A DNA stretch of 64,000 bases from Okeania sp. SIO2B3 (GCF_010672525.1 NZ_JAAHGH010000002.1:438754-502753); one strand, 5' to 3'. Numbered from the stretch's first letter, positions 28,251-37,645 are shown. A program made the numbers and translations. The notes: generated by a model from the sequence alone, not told the origin.

Positions 28251-30080
28251 CTACGACCTTTGAATCCGATAAATTCGATTATTTATCTCTTCAGTAAACA
28301 ACAAACTACCATCTGGCAAAACCTCTAAACCAGTCGGACGACCCCAAGTAGTTTCCTCTGAAATATCCAGAAAACCTGTTAAAAAGTCTCGATATTCTCC
28401 AGTCGAATTACCATTTTCATCAAAGGGTACAAAAACTAATTTATAACCTGTGGGTTCCTGACGATTCCAACTACCTCGAAATGCCACAAATGCTCCATTT
28501 TGATATTCTTCTGGGAAAGTTTCACCATCATAAAATTGCAGTCCTAAAGGAGCAGAATGAGCTTGAAATAATACATCAGGTGTTTGAGTTTCAGCTACTA
28601 AATTCGGATTTTCTCCTGCTCTTCTAGGGTCTTCCAAATTAGGTGAGAAATAAGCATAAGGCCAACCATAAAATTCTCCTGACTCTAATCCGGTTAAATA
28701 ATCAGGAACTAAATCATCTCCTAACCCATCCCGTTCATTGACAGTAGTAAAAAGTTGATTTGTAATTGGATGAAAATCTAAACCTACAGGATTTCTTAAA
28801 CCAAAAGCAAAAGTTTGTTGATTAGAACCATCTAAATTCATTACTTGAACTGATGCTCTAGGTAATGGCTCTACAGATACATTGGAGAGGGAACCAATAG
28901 AAACAAAAAGTTGATTATCAGGAGAAATTGCTAAGTTTCGAGTCCAATGACCTCCTGTTGGTAAATCGGCTATTTTTTCACCAGTACCATTAATTTCTAA
29001 ATCCCCAATATTGTAGGGATATCGTACTACTGAATCTGTATTTCCTACATAGAAATAATCTTCGGTAAAAGCCATGCCAAAAGGTTGATTTAATCCATTT
29101 TCTGCATCGGCAAAAACTTGAGAAAAATCGACAGTACCATCCCCATCTGTATCGCGTAATAAACGTATTTGATTGAGTGGTGTTTCTGTTACTAATACAT
29201 CTCCAGTGGGAGTAACTTCTAACCAACGAGGACTTTCTAAATTTTCGGCAAATACATTAACAGTAAATCCATCGGGAACTTGCAAAACTGGATTATCGGG
29301 AACAGGAATAATATTGGCAGGATTAGAAGCACTATCAGTAGCAAAAGGTATAGGTAATGAGTCTAGAGAAATACGGATATTTTCTGATAATAATGTTTGA
29401 GTTTCTAGAAAACTACTGTTGCGGTTGTCATTGGATTCTATATCGAGAGAAAAAAAGCTGTTGCCATCTAATTCGGCAGGTAAAATACCTAAAACTATAC
29501 CTATGATTTTTTCCGACTGCCTAATTTTTATCGAAGTATCATTACCCCCATTCATAGCAGTTTCTATTATTAAATCATTAACTGTTAAACCCGAAGTTAA
29601 ACCAAAGCGATCGCCTATTTCAAAATCTGTAATTACATCTGCTTCTTCTGAAAGTACAAAAATATCTGCACCTGTTCCTCCAGTCAAAGTATCTATTCCT
29701 AAATCTCCATACAAAGTATCATTTCCCGTACCACCAATCAGAAAATCACTTTCTTTTCCTCCTCTTAATACATCGTTTCCCCCATCGCCATGAATCTCAT
29801 CATTTCCTAAATTTCCACTCAAGAAATCATCATTATCACCACCGAAAATTAAGTCTAAATTTTTACCACCAAATATCGTATCGTTTCCTTGATTTCCGTC
29901 GATCGTATCATTGTCTTGATTACCATTAATAACTTCTGCATCTATAGCTCCAATAATTGAGTCATTGCCACTTAAACCAAGTAGACCACCAGGCAAATTA
30001 GCAAGTAATTCTGGAGTTAGTTGAAAGTTGTCAGACTCGGAGGTTAATTCATAAAATCCGTCAGGGTTTGGCCCACTCAT
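28251..30080 (-). CDS. RTX calcium-repeat protein fused to a sorbosone-dehydrogenase-like beta-propeller
   Basis: The 609-residue protein has two parts. Residues about 35-150 are RTX nonapeptide repeats (GGxGxDxLx type: GNDTIFGGKNLDLIFGGDND, later GGTGNDTLYGD), which bind calcium. They are followed by the usual ADVITDFEIGD closing segment. From about residue 265 there is a six-bladed propeller of the L-sorbosone/glucose dehydrogenase class (VPDGFTVNVFAENLESPRW, LLRDTDGDGTVD, LRNPVGLDFHP, GSWNRQEPTGYK, RPTGLEVLPDGSLLFTEE). No N-terminal signal peptide is present, which fits RTX proteins secreted by type I systems. Here the RTX part is N-terminal, whereas it is usually C-terminal. Substrate and cofactor (PQQ) are inferred only. 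Confidence 0.85.
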   Translation of the reverse strand: MSGPNPDGFYELTSESDNFQLTPELLANLPGGLLGLSGNDSIIGAIDAEVINGNQDNDTIDGNQGNDTIFGGKNLDLIFGGDNDDFLSGNLGNDEIHGDGGNDVLRGGKESDFLIGGTGNDTLYGDLGIDTLTGGTGADIFVLSEEADVITDFEIGDRFGLTSGLTVNDLIIETAMNGGNDTSIKIRQSEKIIGIVLGILPAELDGNSFFSLDIESNDNRNSSFLETQTLLSENIRISLDSLPIPFATDSASNPANIIPVPDNPVLQVPDGFTVNVFAENLESPRWLEVTPTGDVLVTETPLNQIRLLRDTDGDGTVDFSQVFADAENGLNQPFGMAFTEDYFYVGNTDSVVRYPYNIGDLEINGTGEKIADLPTGGHWTRNLAISPDNQLFVSIGSLSNVSVEPLPRASVQVMNLDGSNQQTFAFGLRNPVGLDFHPITNQLFTTVNERDGLGDDLVPDYLTGLESGEFYGWPYAYFSPNLEDPRRAGENPNLVAETQTPDVLFQAHSAPLGLQFYDGETFPEEYQNGAFVAFRGSWNRQEPTGYKLVFVPFDENGNSTGEYRDFLTGFLDISEETTWGRPTGLEVLPDGSLLFTEEINNRIYRIQRS

Positions 30081-30572
30081 TGTTTTTGGATTTAGTTAAG
30101 TTTTTTCTATTTTATCAGGAAAGGCAGAAGGCAGAAGGCAGAAGGGAATTCTGACTCCTACTCCCGCTACCCGTGACCGAAGGGAACAAGGGCATAAAAC
30201 CCCAACCAATTGTTCCTTCTCCCTTCGTTTATAGCAGGGCAAAATGGGAAAAACATTTCCTCTTATTCGGTTCATCACCAGCATAAGTTTTAACCTACTA
30301 TAACAACCAGCTGAAAAGTTCAGAAAAGCTTCCCAAGGTTTTATATACAAGTTCGGATAATTAGTGATAAAAAAACTTTCTCGGCGTTGATGAATCAAGG
30401 GATGAAACTTAAATTTAGCTAAATATAAAATGCTTTTCAGTTAATAGTTAGACAATTGCCATTAAAGCACAATCATAGCTTGATTCACCAAAGCCACTTT
30501 CTCCTTCTCCTATTGTTTATTCTTCTTTCTTCTCTCCTGACTCCTGAGGACTGACTCCTCCCTCTAAAGTTT

Positions 30573-30680
30573 TTATTTTGGCATTGAAGAAATACCTTTA
30601 AATAATAATATTAACCCTCCAATTAAAATTGCTACTGCTAAACCACCACTCAGTAAATCAAGCCAACCACTATTTTCCAT
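30573..30680 (-). CDS. Possible 35-residue single-span membrane protein
   Basis: The frame encodes MENSGWLDLLSGGLAVAIL then IGGLILLFKGISSMPK: a short N-terminus, one clean membrane helix and a basic tail. This architecture is typical of small photosynthetic-complex subunits, but it matches none I recognise (not PetG/L/M/N, PsaI/J/M, PsbX or Psb30). The ribosome site is weak. Coding status needs expression or conservation data. Confidence 0.4.
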   Translation of the reverse strand: MENSGWLDLLSGGLAVAILIGGLILLFKGISSMPK

Positions 30681-30889
30681 AATTAAACTCAATTAAATTC
30701 TTAACAAATCTTATATCATACCTATTTTGTTACAGTCAATACTAACTTAACTAATAATCATTAAAATTTTGTTTAATTTACTGATTTTTATGAGAATTTG
30801 AGTAAATTATGGATACTATAGTATCTATGAGATTTTTATAAAATAGTAAAAAAAATATATAACAAATCTGAGGAATAAGCAGTACAAAT

Positions 30890-31142
30890 GTAAGCATTTC
30901 CTGCTGAATGGGATGCTGCGCAAACAACTATTAGCAGTTAGTTCTTCCTGTGGAATACGCTCGCATTCAGTTTTTTAATGAATGAACCAAGTATTTGCTG
31001 AACTTCTACTACATTTTTGAACAAAGAACTGAAGCACAAGAAGAACGAGCTTAAATTGTCCACTAAAGGTAATAAAACTGATAACGCAGTTCTGACCATA
31101 GGAGGCTAGCTGATAGCTGACCGCTGACCGCTGTTTGCTTAT
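30890..31142. mobile_element. Family-1 element, third core type, upstream of a kinase gene
   Basis: The 253-bp element runs from GTAAGCATTTCC to GTTTGCTTAT, with the exact 8-bp duplication GTACAAAT at 30882-30889 and 31143-31150. The interior (GAACCAAGTATTTGCTGAAC) is unlike the alpha or beta cores. It ends 42 bp before the kinase start codon. Confidence 0.88.
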
Positions 31143-31184
31143 GTACAAATTCCTATTAAGTATTAAATTTACTAATTTTTTTCT

Positions 31185-33374
31185 ATGAGCTATTGCCTCA
31201 ACTTACATTGTCAACAACCTCAAAATCCCAACGATGTAGAATTTTGCCAAACTTGCGGTTCAAAATTGTTACTGCGAGGACATTATCAAGTAATTAAACC
31301 TATTGGCAATGGCAGCTTTGGCAGAACTTTTTTAGCATTGGATTTAGATAGATTTAATACACCTTGCGTAGTCAAACAATTTTTCCCACAAAATCACAAC
31401 TTAATCTCTACCGAGAAAGCATCAGAATTATTTAAAAGAGAAGCAGAGCAACTATTAAAATTGGGAGAAAATCCCCAAATTCCTACTTTATATGCTTACT
31501 TTGAAGAGCAGGGAAATTTTTATTTGGTAGAACAATTAATTACCGGACAAACTCTTCTACAAGAATTAGAAGAACAAGGTGTATTTAGCGAGAATAAAAT
31601 CTGGGAGATATTATTAGAATTATTACCATTATTAAAGTTTATTCATGAAGAAAAAGTAATTCATAGAGATATAAAACCAGAAAATATATTACGATTTAAG
31701 ACTTCAAAATCATCAGAAAAAGGGAAAAATAAATTAGTCTTAATAGATTTTGGTGTTGCCAAACTAAATAGTCAGGATTTTGCGAGTGAAATTGGTACTA
31801 TGGCTGGTACAGTAGGATATGCTCCAATAGAACAAATACGCGGGGGTAAAGCATATCCAGCCAGCGATCTCTACAGTTTAGGTATGACTTGTATTCACTT
31901 GCTAACTAAAGTGGCACCTAACCAACTATTTGACCCATTTAGTGGAGAATTAATCTGGCGATCGCATCTAGTTCAACAAGGCAGAAAAATTAGTTATCAT
32001 CTAGAAAAAGTATTAGATAAATTAGTCAAAGACCTAGTAAAAGAAAGATATCAATCAGCTACAGAGTTACTAACAGAAATTTCTCATATATCAATTCCAA
32101 ATATTCAACAAAAAAATCAGGTTAATCGAGCAGAAAAAAAATCTTTAGGAGAAATACAAACCACTCAAGAAGTGCCGGAGAATGTACCTCATATCAGTAT
32201 CATTGTACAAGCAGAAGTAGAAGCATGGAAAAATAAACAAAATTTAGCAGAATTAACTGAATATAAGCGTGAAAAAATATTTCATAATGATACCGAAAGC
32301 CACTATCAAAGCACTCAAACATTATCAGAAAATCGACATATTAACTATCAATCAAAACCACTAAATAATGTCATAGAATTTGAAAAGAAAAAAGCAAATT
32401 TATCTTCAACAAAAACAAAAATTAGAAACTATTTAAAACTCTCTCAGTTATGGAAAAGTGTACAAATTATCCAAGAGCATAACGCTTCTGTAAACACCGT
32501 AGCTATCGGTCCCCACGGTTTTACTTTAGTCACTGGCAGCGATGACAAAATAATTAGACTATGGAATCTAAAAACAGGACAACTTTTACATAAATTTTTA
32601 GGTCACACTGCCGAAGTATATGCAATAGCTATTACTGCTGATGGCAGAAGAATTTTCAGTGGTGGAGATGATAGAACAATATTAGCTTGGAACTTACAGA
32701 AAAAAACAATTGCAGACAGATTTTATAGCTATTCAGGTTCCCCTTATAGTCATCGGGGTGGTGCTATTTTGTCAGTAGCTATTAGTCCAGATAATGAAAC
32801 TGTAATAAGTGGTAGTGCTGACCATACAATTAAACTTTGGAATCAACGTAATGGAGAATTACTTTGCAAATTACATGAACATTTAGATCAAGTTTTCTGT
32901 GTAACTTATGCCAAAGTTAATAATACTGGTACGGCAAAAAATCATCCTCAAAATCACATTTTTGCTAGTAGTAGTGCTGACAGTTCCATCAAAATTTGGC
33001 AAACAGGTACTTGTGTAAGTCTGAAAACTTTGAGGGGACATTCTGGAGGAGTATATTCAGTTGCTTTTACTTCAGATGCTCAAGCGATCGCTAGTGGTGG
33101 TGCAGATCAAACTATCAGACTCTGGGATGTTCGCACAGGTGAGCTACTGAATATATTCAAAGGTCATTCTCGTGCAGTTTTGTCTGTTGCTATTAGTCCC
33201 GATAGTCAAATTCTTGCTAGTGGAAGTCTAGATGGTACAGTTAAATTGTGGAATTTGCACACTGGAAAATTATTAGATAGTCTTTGTGGTTACTATCCAG
33301 TGCAATTTACTCCAGACGGTAACACTCTAGTTAGTGGTGGTGAAGGAGGTCGAATTTTGATTTGGAAGTTGTAG
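31185..33374 (+). CDS. Ser/Thr protein kinase with C-terminal WD40 propeller
   Basis: The 729-residue protein has three parts. The N-terminal four-cysteine ribbon (CLNLHCQQP...FCQTCGSKLL) is followed by a Hanks-type kinase domain at about 33-300 with GNGSFGRTF, VVKQF (Lys), HRDIKPENIL, DFGVAK and an APE-like APIEQIRGG. A variable linker comes next, then seven WD40 blades from about 435 to the end (for example DDKIIRLWNLKTG, ADQTIRLWDVRTG). No membrane helix is seen, so it is probably soluble, unlike the related kinase at 43981. It probably phosphorylates partners captured by the propeller. Family-1 element sequence lies immediately upstream, so its promoter may be within or beyond the element. 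Confidence 0.92.
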   Translation: MSYCLNLHCQQPQNPNDVEFCQTCGSKLLLRGHYQVIKPIGNGSFGRTFLALDLDRFNTPCVVKQFFPQNHNLISTEKASELFKREAEQLLKLGENPQIPTLYAYFEEQGNFYLVEQLITGQTLLQELEEQGVFSENKIWEILLELLPLLKFIHEEKVIHRDIKPENILRFKTSKSSEKGKNKLVLIDFGVAKLNSQDFASEIGTMAGTVGYAPIEQIRGGKAYPASDLYSLGMTCIHLLTKVAPNQLFDPFSGELIWRSHLVQQGRKISYHLEKVLDKLVKDLVKERYQSATELLTEISHISIPNIQQKNQVNRAEKKSLGEIQTTQEVPENVPHISIIVQAEVEAWKNKQNLAELTEYKREKIFHNDTESHYQSTQTLSENRHINYQSKPLNNVIEFEKKKANLSSTKTKIRNYLKLSQLWKSVQIIQEHNASVNTVAIGPHGFTLVTGSDDKIIRLWNLKTGQLLHKFLGHTAEVYAIAITADGRRIFSGGDDRTILAWNLQKKTIADRFYSYSGSPYSHRGGAILSVAISPDNETVISGSADHTIKLWNQRNGELLCKLHEHLDQVFCVTYAKVNNTGTAKNHPQNHIFASSSADSSIKIWQTGTCVSLKTLRGHSGGVYSVAFTSDAQAIASGGADQTIRLWDVRTGELLNIFKGHSRAVLSVAISPDSQILASGSLDGTVKLWNLHTGKLLDSLCGYYPVQFTPDGNTLVSGGEGGRILIWKL

Positions 33375-33832
33375 TAATATCATGTCCGGATGAAGACTTA
33401 TAAATAAACGACGGAGGAGGACCGAGTCAGGAGGACTGAGTCAGGAGTCAGAAGGAGAGAGAATCACTTTGATGAGCGTAGTTACAGCGGTTTTCATTTA
33501 GGTAGACCACAGTAGGGACGTTTCATGGAACGTCTCTACAAAGTTTTGCTTGTGAAGATGTGGTTCATCAATTTGAAAAGCACTGTATGACGATTGGAGA
33601 ATTTTTTTATGTCTAATTCCCCATACCACTTGCTCTTTTTCCAATGATAAATTTATGAATATTAGGTCTACTGATATATTTTGTAATATATTTAAAACTT
33701 TTTCTCTACTATTAGAAGGTTAGAACAGATCAAAAGTTTAAAACTAAAACAACGTAATATTTTTCCTTCTTGCTTCTTCCTTATTCCTTCTTGCTTCTTC
33801 CTTCTGCTATATTTCATACAAAACAGAAAAAT
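33375..33832. other. Intergenic region between the kinase and the RNA candidate
   Basis: TAATATCATGTCCGGA just after the kinase stop is a solo family-4 end. After it come GGAGTCAGGAGGA tracts, the palindromic block and CTTCTTCCTTATT tracts. No gene is seen. Confidence 0.5.
33485..33590. repeat. Palindromic repeat block, copy 3 (reversed)
   Basis: TACAGCGGTTTTCATTTAGG, then GTAGACCACAGTAGGGACG and CATGGAACG, is the reverse complement of the block at 46085-46220. The palindrome itself is at 33512-33539, with two mismatches. Confidence 0.75.
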
Positions 33833-34087
33833 AAAAAAACCTCTTGCCAGTTTTTGGGATAATTATATCCCTGTATATTTCAACAGCATAAATTTTCCTT
33901 CCCCACCTAATCAAGGTAAAATTCTGGCTGAAGAATCAAGCAAGAGGTTAAACTTTTAGATGCTCCTGATGTACTAACTCCCTAGATATTTCCTACGCTC
34001 CGACTAAGGAGTGGATTGTAGGAAAGCTAAACTCACTTACAAAGGTGTTTAATTCTCTTTGTAAAAGTTCAGAGTGTGTCTGTACTC
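33833..34087 (-). ncRNA. Candidate structured small RNA with its own promoter and terminator
   Basis: On the minus strand there is a -35 TTGCAT (34119-34114), a 16-bp spacer and a -10 TATTAT (34097-34092). The following roughly 255 nt contain these nested pairings: AGAGT/ACTCT just after the start; AACTTTT with AAAAGTT (about 34073 and 33955) enclosing the hairpins TTACAAAG/CTTTGTAA and TTTCCTAC/GTAGGAAA; then AACCTCTTGC (33949-33940) with GCAAGAGG(TT) (33847-33838), followed directly by a run of seven T. The last helix and T-run make a terminator. There is no reading frame. I do not recognise it as 6S, tmRNA, SRP RNA or RNase P RNA. Confidence 0.6.
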
Positions 34088-34091
34088 TTCC

Positions 34092-34119
34092 ATAATAAAA
34101 CTTTTTTCCTCAAATGCAA
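34092..34119 (-). promoter_or_regulatory. Sigma70-type promoter of the candidate sRNA
   Basis: TTGCAT and TATTAT separated by 16 bp on the minus strand, with the first stem of the RNA starting within 10 nt. Confidence 0.55.
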
Positions 34120-34236
34120 CTGGGTTATTACAATAGCCCTATTTTATTCATCGTGAAGAGAACCATAAGTAGGTAATGTTTAATATCAAAGTTAAACCAA
34201 CAGTAAAATTACTATATACAACTGAAAAAACTACTC

Positions 34237-35649
34237 TTAATTTAGTATTTTTAACCATAAAACTACTGTAGTGCCACTATTAATTATGACATCTTGCTGT
34301 TGTAAATCATGAGATAGCCACTGAGGAACTACAGGAGAATATACTTGAATTTGGCCTTTCATTGCATGTATTAAATCCAGAGCTATAGCTAATCCTAATC
34401 CTGTTCCTGGAATTTCCGTTTTAGCTTTTTCACCCCGATAGTTTCGTTCAAATAAATGTTCTAAATCTTGTGCTGGAATACCATAACCTGTATCGCTAAT
34501 AGCTATTCCTAGCATTCCTTCTCTTTCATTTTTTACCGATCGATCATCATCTGTTTGTGGAGCTGAAGTTGTCAACTTAATATAAATATTTCCCCCTGCT
34601 GGAGTATACTTCAAAGCATTATCAATAATATTACTTAAAACTTCTCGCAAAGCTTTATTATTAGCTTTTACTATAGGTAAATTATCAGAAAAATCAACTT
34701 CTAAATCTATATGACGTTCATCGGCAATTGCTTTTGCAGAAACTAATAAAGGTTCCAAAACATCTTGTACTGAAACTGATTCTAAGAAATTAGACTCTGG
34801 CAAAAGTGGTAATGATTTGAATTCTTTATTAGCTTCCGTATAATAATCTATTACATTTTCATTTTCAGTTGTAGTTTGAGGATACTCGCTTTCCCCAGAA
34901 ATACTCAAAATTTCTTCCCCAACCTCAACAGTTTCATCAATTTGTTCTATTAACTCTCTGAGGCGATCGCCTTCCCGTAAAATACTATTAGCAATATTCC
35001 AGCTTTTATCTTCTGGCAACAATCTTTTCAGCAATAACTTACCAAAAGTTCGTAGTGCAGTTAATGGACTTTTCAACTGATGCAATATGTCGTGTATTAT
35101 ATCATACTGCTGGGCTTGTAGCTTTTGCTGTTGCTGAAATTGTTCCTTTAACCATTGAGAACGTTGATCTAATATACAGGCTATGGCAATAGTATGGGCT
35201 ACTTGTTGAATTTGAGTTTTTTCACGTTGATTCCATGGCCTACCTTCTCTTACTGTTACCAGTAATCCTATTACTACTCCATCATGGATTAAAGGTAAAA
35301 CAATTTGACGTTGTTGCCAAGGATGACTTTCTGGCCATTTAGGGTCTGACTCTGTTGTGCCAGTGCTTGCTTCTAAGAGCCAAGTATTTGTCCCTGTAGT
35401 TAAGCTTGTTGCTGATAGTTTCGGAAGATCGCCTAATATTTGTATTTCTGAGGTTGTTTTGAAAATTGAAGTGGCTTCCCCATTCTCAAACTTTTCTGGG
35501 TATGCAATAATGGGAATTAGTTTAGCTTCACCTCCTTCTACTAATTTTTCTGTCAAGTAAACTATACTTAAACATGCACCCCAACTAGATACAAGGGCTA
35601 TTTGCGATCTACAAAGTCTAATCAATTCTGTACTGATTGGCATTAGCAT
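34237..35649 (-). CDS. Sensor histidine kinase with N-terminal GAF-like domain, Hik2/CSK type
   Basis: The 470-residue soluble kinase has a GAF-like sensor at about 8-160 (SIVYLTEKLVEGGEAKLIPI; VLPLIHDGVVIGLLVTVREG). The HisKA dimerisation domain carries the phospho-acceptor in DILHQLKSPLTALRTFGKLL. The HATPase domain has N-box NIIDNALKYTPAGG, G1 DTGYGIP and G2 GTGLGLAIALDLI. The lack of membrane spans and the sensor sequence resemble cyanobacterial Hik2 and the chloroplast sensor kinase, which report on plastoquinone redox or salt; this assignment is tentative. No response regulator gene is adjacent. ATG at 35649 or 35643 could start. Confidence 0.85.
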   Translation of the reverse strand: MLMPISTELIRLCRSQIALVSSWGACLSIVYLTEKLVEGGEAKLIPIIAYPEKFENGEATSIFKTTSEIQILGDLPKLSATSLTTGTNTWLLEASTGTTESDPKWPESHPWQQRQIVLPLIHDGVVIGLLVTVREGRPWNQREKTQIQQVAHTIAIACILDQRSQWLKEQFQQQQKLQAQQYDIIHDILHQLKSPLTALRTFGKLLLKRLLPEDKSWNIANSILREGDRLRELIEQIDETVEVGEEILSISGESEYPQTTTENENVIDYYTEANKEFKSLPLLPESNFLESVSVQDVLEPLLVSAKAIADERHIDLEVDFSDNLPIVKANNKALREVLSNIIDNALKYTPAGGNIYIKLTTSAPQTDDDRSVKNEREGMLGIAISDTGYGIPAQDLEHLFERNYRGEKAKTEIPGTGLGLAIALDLIHAMKGQIQVYSPVVPQWLSHDLQQQDVIINSGTTVVLWLKILN

Positions 35650-35853
35650 TGGAGCTATTTGTGGGACTTTTCACTAGATATGGACTTTTTTGGGACTCTA
35701 AATATCTCAGAATTTTATAAGTTATCTTCATCAAAGTGTATATTTTGTATCAAAATATTAAAAACACTTGAGTTTTTCAACTAAAATTTATATAATCTTA
35801 TCAAATTTGGTAGCCATAACTACACCCATCGGCTAACACAGGAGGTAAGGAAA

Positions 35854-36192
35854 TTGGCTAGAAGACGTAAGCGCAAAAGTCGTCGTAGACAAGAAGGACG
35901 CAGGATTCTTGAGCAAGTGGCTCAGTATAGCATTGAAAGTGGCGAAGATAAACCAGTCACTGCAGCCCGTAAATTTATTCATGCACAAGGTATTGTTCCC
36001 CCTGCTGTACTTTTAGTTAGAAGGAATGAGCATACTACTGATCGATACTTTTGGGCTGAAAAAGGTTTATTTGGAGCTCAGTACGTTGAAGAAAATCACT
36101 TCTTGTTCCCTAGTTTAAAGGTTTTGACTGAAGCTAAGACACCTGACAAAAAGCAAATATTTAGTTCTACTCCAAATATAATTAAAGTCTAA
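35854..36192 (+). CDS. DUF3155 protein with TTG start
   Basis: The 112-residue cyanobacterial protein has a very basic N-terminus (ARRRKRKSRRRQEGRRILEQV) and the DUF3155 core (KFIHAQGIVPPAVLLVRRNEHTTDRYFWAEKGLFG). The basic end suggests nucleic-acid or ribosome binding, but the function is unknown. The start is a TTG placed 5 bp after a strong AGGAGGTAAGG ribosome site at 35840-35849; no ATG gives the family N-terminus. A strong terminator-like hairpin follows at 36381. Confidence 0.88.
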   Translation: MARRRKRKSRRRQEGRRILEQVAQYSIESGEDKPVTAARKFIHAQGIVPPAVLLVRRNEHTTDRYFWAEKGLFGAQYVEENHFLFPSLKVLTEAKTPDKKQIFSSTPNIIKV

Positions 36193-36380
36193 GGACATCA
36201 TTAATTTAATGTTTTTTACGGGCAAATAAGAATGTCCTAGATTTTTGATGACCGCCAACAAATATCAACTTCTACTGAAATATTTATTAGGTGAGTGGGT
36301 AATACTAAACTTGTACTCCCACCTCATTTAATTTAGTAGTATTTAGTCACAGATTTTATAGCCTTATGTGCTCAATTAAC

Positions 36381-36433
36381 TAGGATTTAAAGCTTCCATC
36401 TGCCAATGGACTTAAATCCTAAGTTTTTTTTTT
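36381..36433 (+). terminator. Rho-independent terminator after DUF3155
   Basis: TAGGATTTAA (36381-36390) pairs with TTAAATCCTA (36412-36421), followed by a G and a run of T at 36424-36433. It lies about 190 bp after the stop, leaving a long 3' region that also contains AGGACAT/ATGTCCT arms. Confidence 0.8.
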
Positions 36434-36569
36434 CAATATCTCCCTTTATAACTTTTGGTTTGAGCGGAAAATTATTGTTTTGCTGATTTTTAACTAGGGC
36501 GTGTCATCAATTAGCTCTAGTAGCCGATCAAAATAATTTATCTTAATATTTTTTATACTTTTAGTTTGA

Positions 36570-37103
36570 TTATTGGTATGGCTTCAAGTTCATAGCTGTT
36601 TGTAAAGCTGTTAATTCGTCCCTATGAGCTGTGACAGAAATTAAACTTTTGACTTCAGAATTCTCAGTCAATATTCCTTCTAACTTTAGAGACACTTTTT
36701 CTGGACGTTTAGACTTTTTCCAGTAAAAAATACCTGCTAAAGGAGATAATAGCACTAGCCATAGATAGTATTGGTCATATTCAGGAATTAACATTGATAA
36801 AGCCAAACCAAAACATAAACAACCTATTGCAGCTAATAGGGTCAAGAAAAATGCCAAAAACAAACTCGGTCGAACTACTCCTTCAAATATTAGTTGATTC
36901 TCCGCTGCATTAGCACTAACAATTCGGTAGGCCCGATAGCTAAAATATTCTTTTAGCTGCTGTAAAAGTGAATCAGCTTCCCGATCAGCTATCAGTTTTA
37001 GGTTCTTAGTCCTATTTTTTACTGATGCTTTGATAAAAAAAACTAGACCAATGCTAGATAGAAGCGTCAGTACAAATGACGATACTAAAGCTATATTATT
37101 CAT
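36570..37103 (-). CDS. Cofactor assembly of complex C subunit B (CCB2/CCB4 family)
   Basis: The 177-residue membrane protein matches the CCB2/CCB4 family needed for covalent attachment of haem ci to cytochrome b6. An N-terminal helix at about 5-25 is followed by a soluble segment (LQQLKEYFSYRAYRIVSAN), a helical hairpin at about 80-125 (PSLFLAFFLTLLAAIGCLCFGLALSML; YLWLVLLSPLAGIFYW) and a C-terminal domain (VSLKLEGILTENSEVKSLISVTAHRDEL). It is monocistronic. Confidence 0.82.
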   Translation of the reverse strand: MNNIALVSSFVLTLLSSIGLVFFIKASVKNRTKNLKLIADREADSLLQQLKEYFSYRAYRIVSANAAENQLIFEGVVRPSLFLAFFLTLLAAIGCLCFGLALSMLIPEYDQYYLWLVLLSPLAGIFYWKKSKRPEKVSLKLEGILTENSEVKSLISVTAHRDELTALQTAMNLKPYQ

Positions 37104-37344
37104 ACAATTTTAAATTTGAATGGTTTTTTTATGTGTTCTCTTTTACATAAGTTTACAACAAAAAAAAGACTAGCTGCTTTGTGACAAATATCAGCTAGGA
37201 TTTATACTTCTATTTAGATTTTATAGCTGAAAAATTGGCACAAAAATATTCTCAATGGGAGTACTGGCCAAAATCAGCATCAAAATTGTCCTCACCTGCC
37301 TAGTGCAACATTTAACCTTATCAAATCTATTCATCACTGAACAT

Positions 37345-37540
37345 CTCTAATAATAGTATGGCATTACCGTAACGGTAAAGGCTGTTGCCTGCAAAGCTAA
37401 TCCTTAAAGGACTAGCGCGTTATTACCTTTCTTCTCCTTTGATAACAGAAGAATTGTTTTCACTTATAGTAGTGCTGGTATCCGAGCTAACTTCGCCTGG
37501 CAGCTAAAATCTACCGAACTGTTTCTAAAAGGCACTGTTT
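37345..37540 (-). ncRNA. Weaker candidate structured RNA
   Basis: On the minus strand an extended -10 (TGGTACAAT, TACAAT at 37551-37546) precedes about 200 nt with local hairpins. Examples are CTAGTCCTT/AAGGATTAG near 37420-37396 and the plus-strand palindrome TTACCGTAACGGTAA near 37363-37378 within GGCA...TGCC arms. Size and promoter type would suit a 6S-like RNA, but I could not build the 6S consensus fold and no terminator T-run is seen. Confidence 0.3.
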
Positions 37541-37645
37541 CCTAAATTGTACCAGATTTAGGACTATTTTTGAGATTTTGAACACTCAAAAATCAAGGAA
37601 ATGGATAGGTTTAACAAGGTTTTTGGTTAATAGTTGCGTCTCTAT

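Larger units (their letters stand above)
30081..31184. other. Intergenic region with a short ORF and a family-1 element
   Basis: The AGGCAGAAGGCAGAAGG tract at about 30120 abuts the upstream side of the RTX gene. A piece near 30343-30375 matches the left end of the family-4 element at 51905 (CGGATAATTAGTGAT). A possible 35-residue gene is at 30573-30680 and a complete family-1 element at 30890-31142. Confidence 0.55.

Noticed and set aside
30096-30398. 100-residue minus-strand ORF
   Set aside because: It is made partly of AGGCAGAAGG tract and has no recognisable domain.
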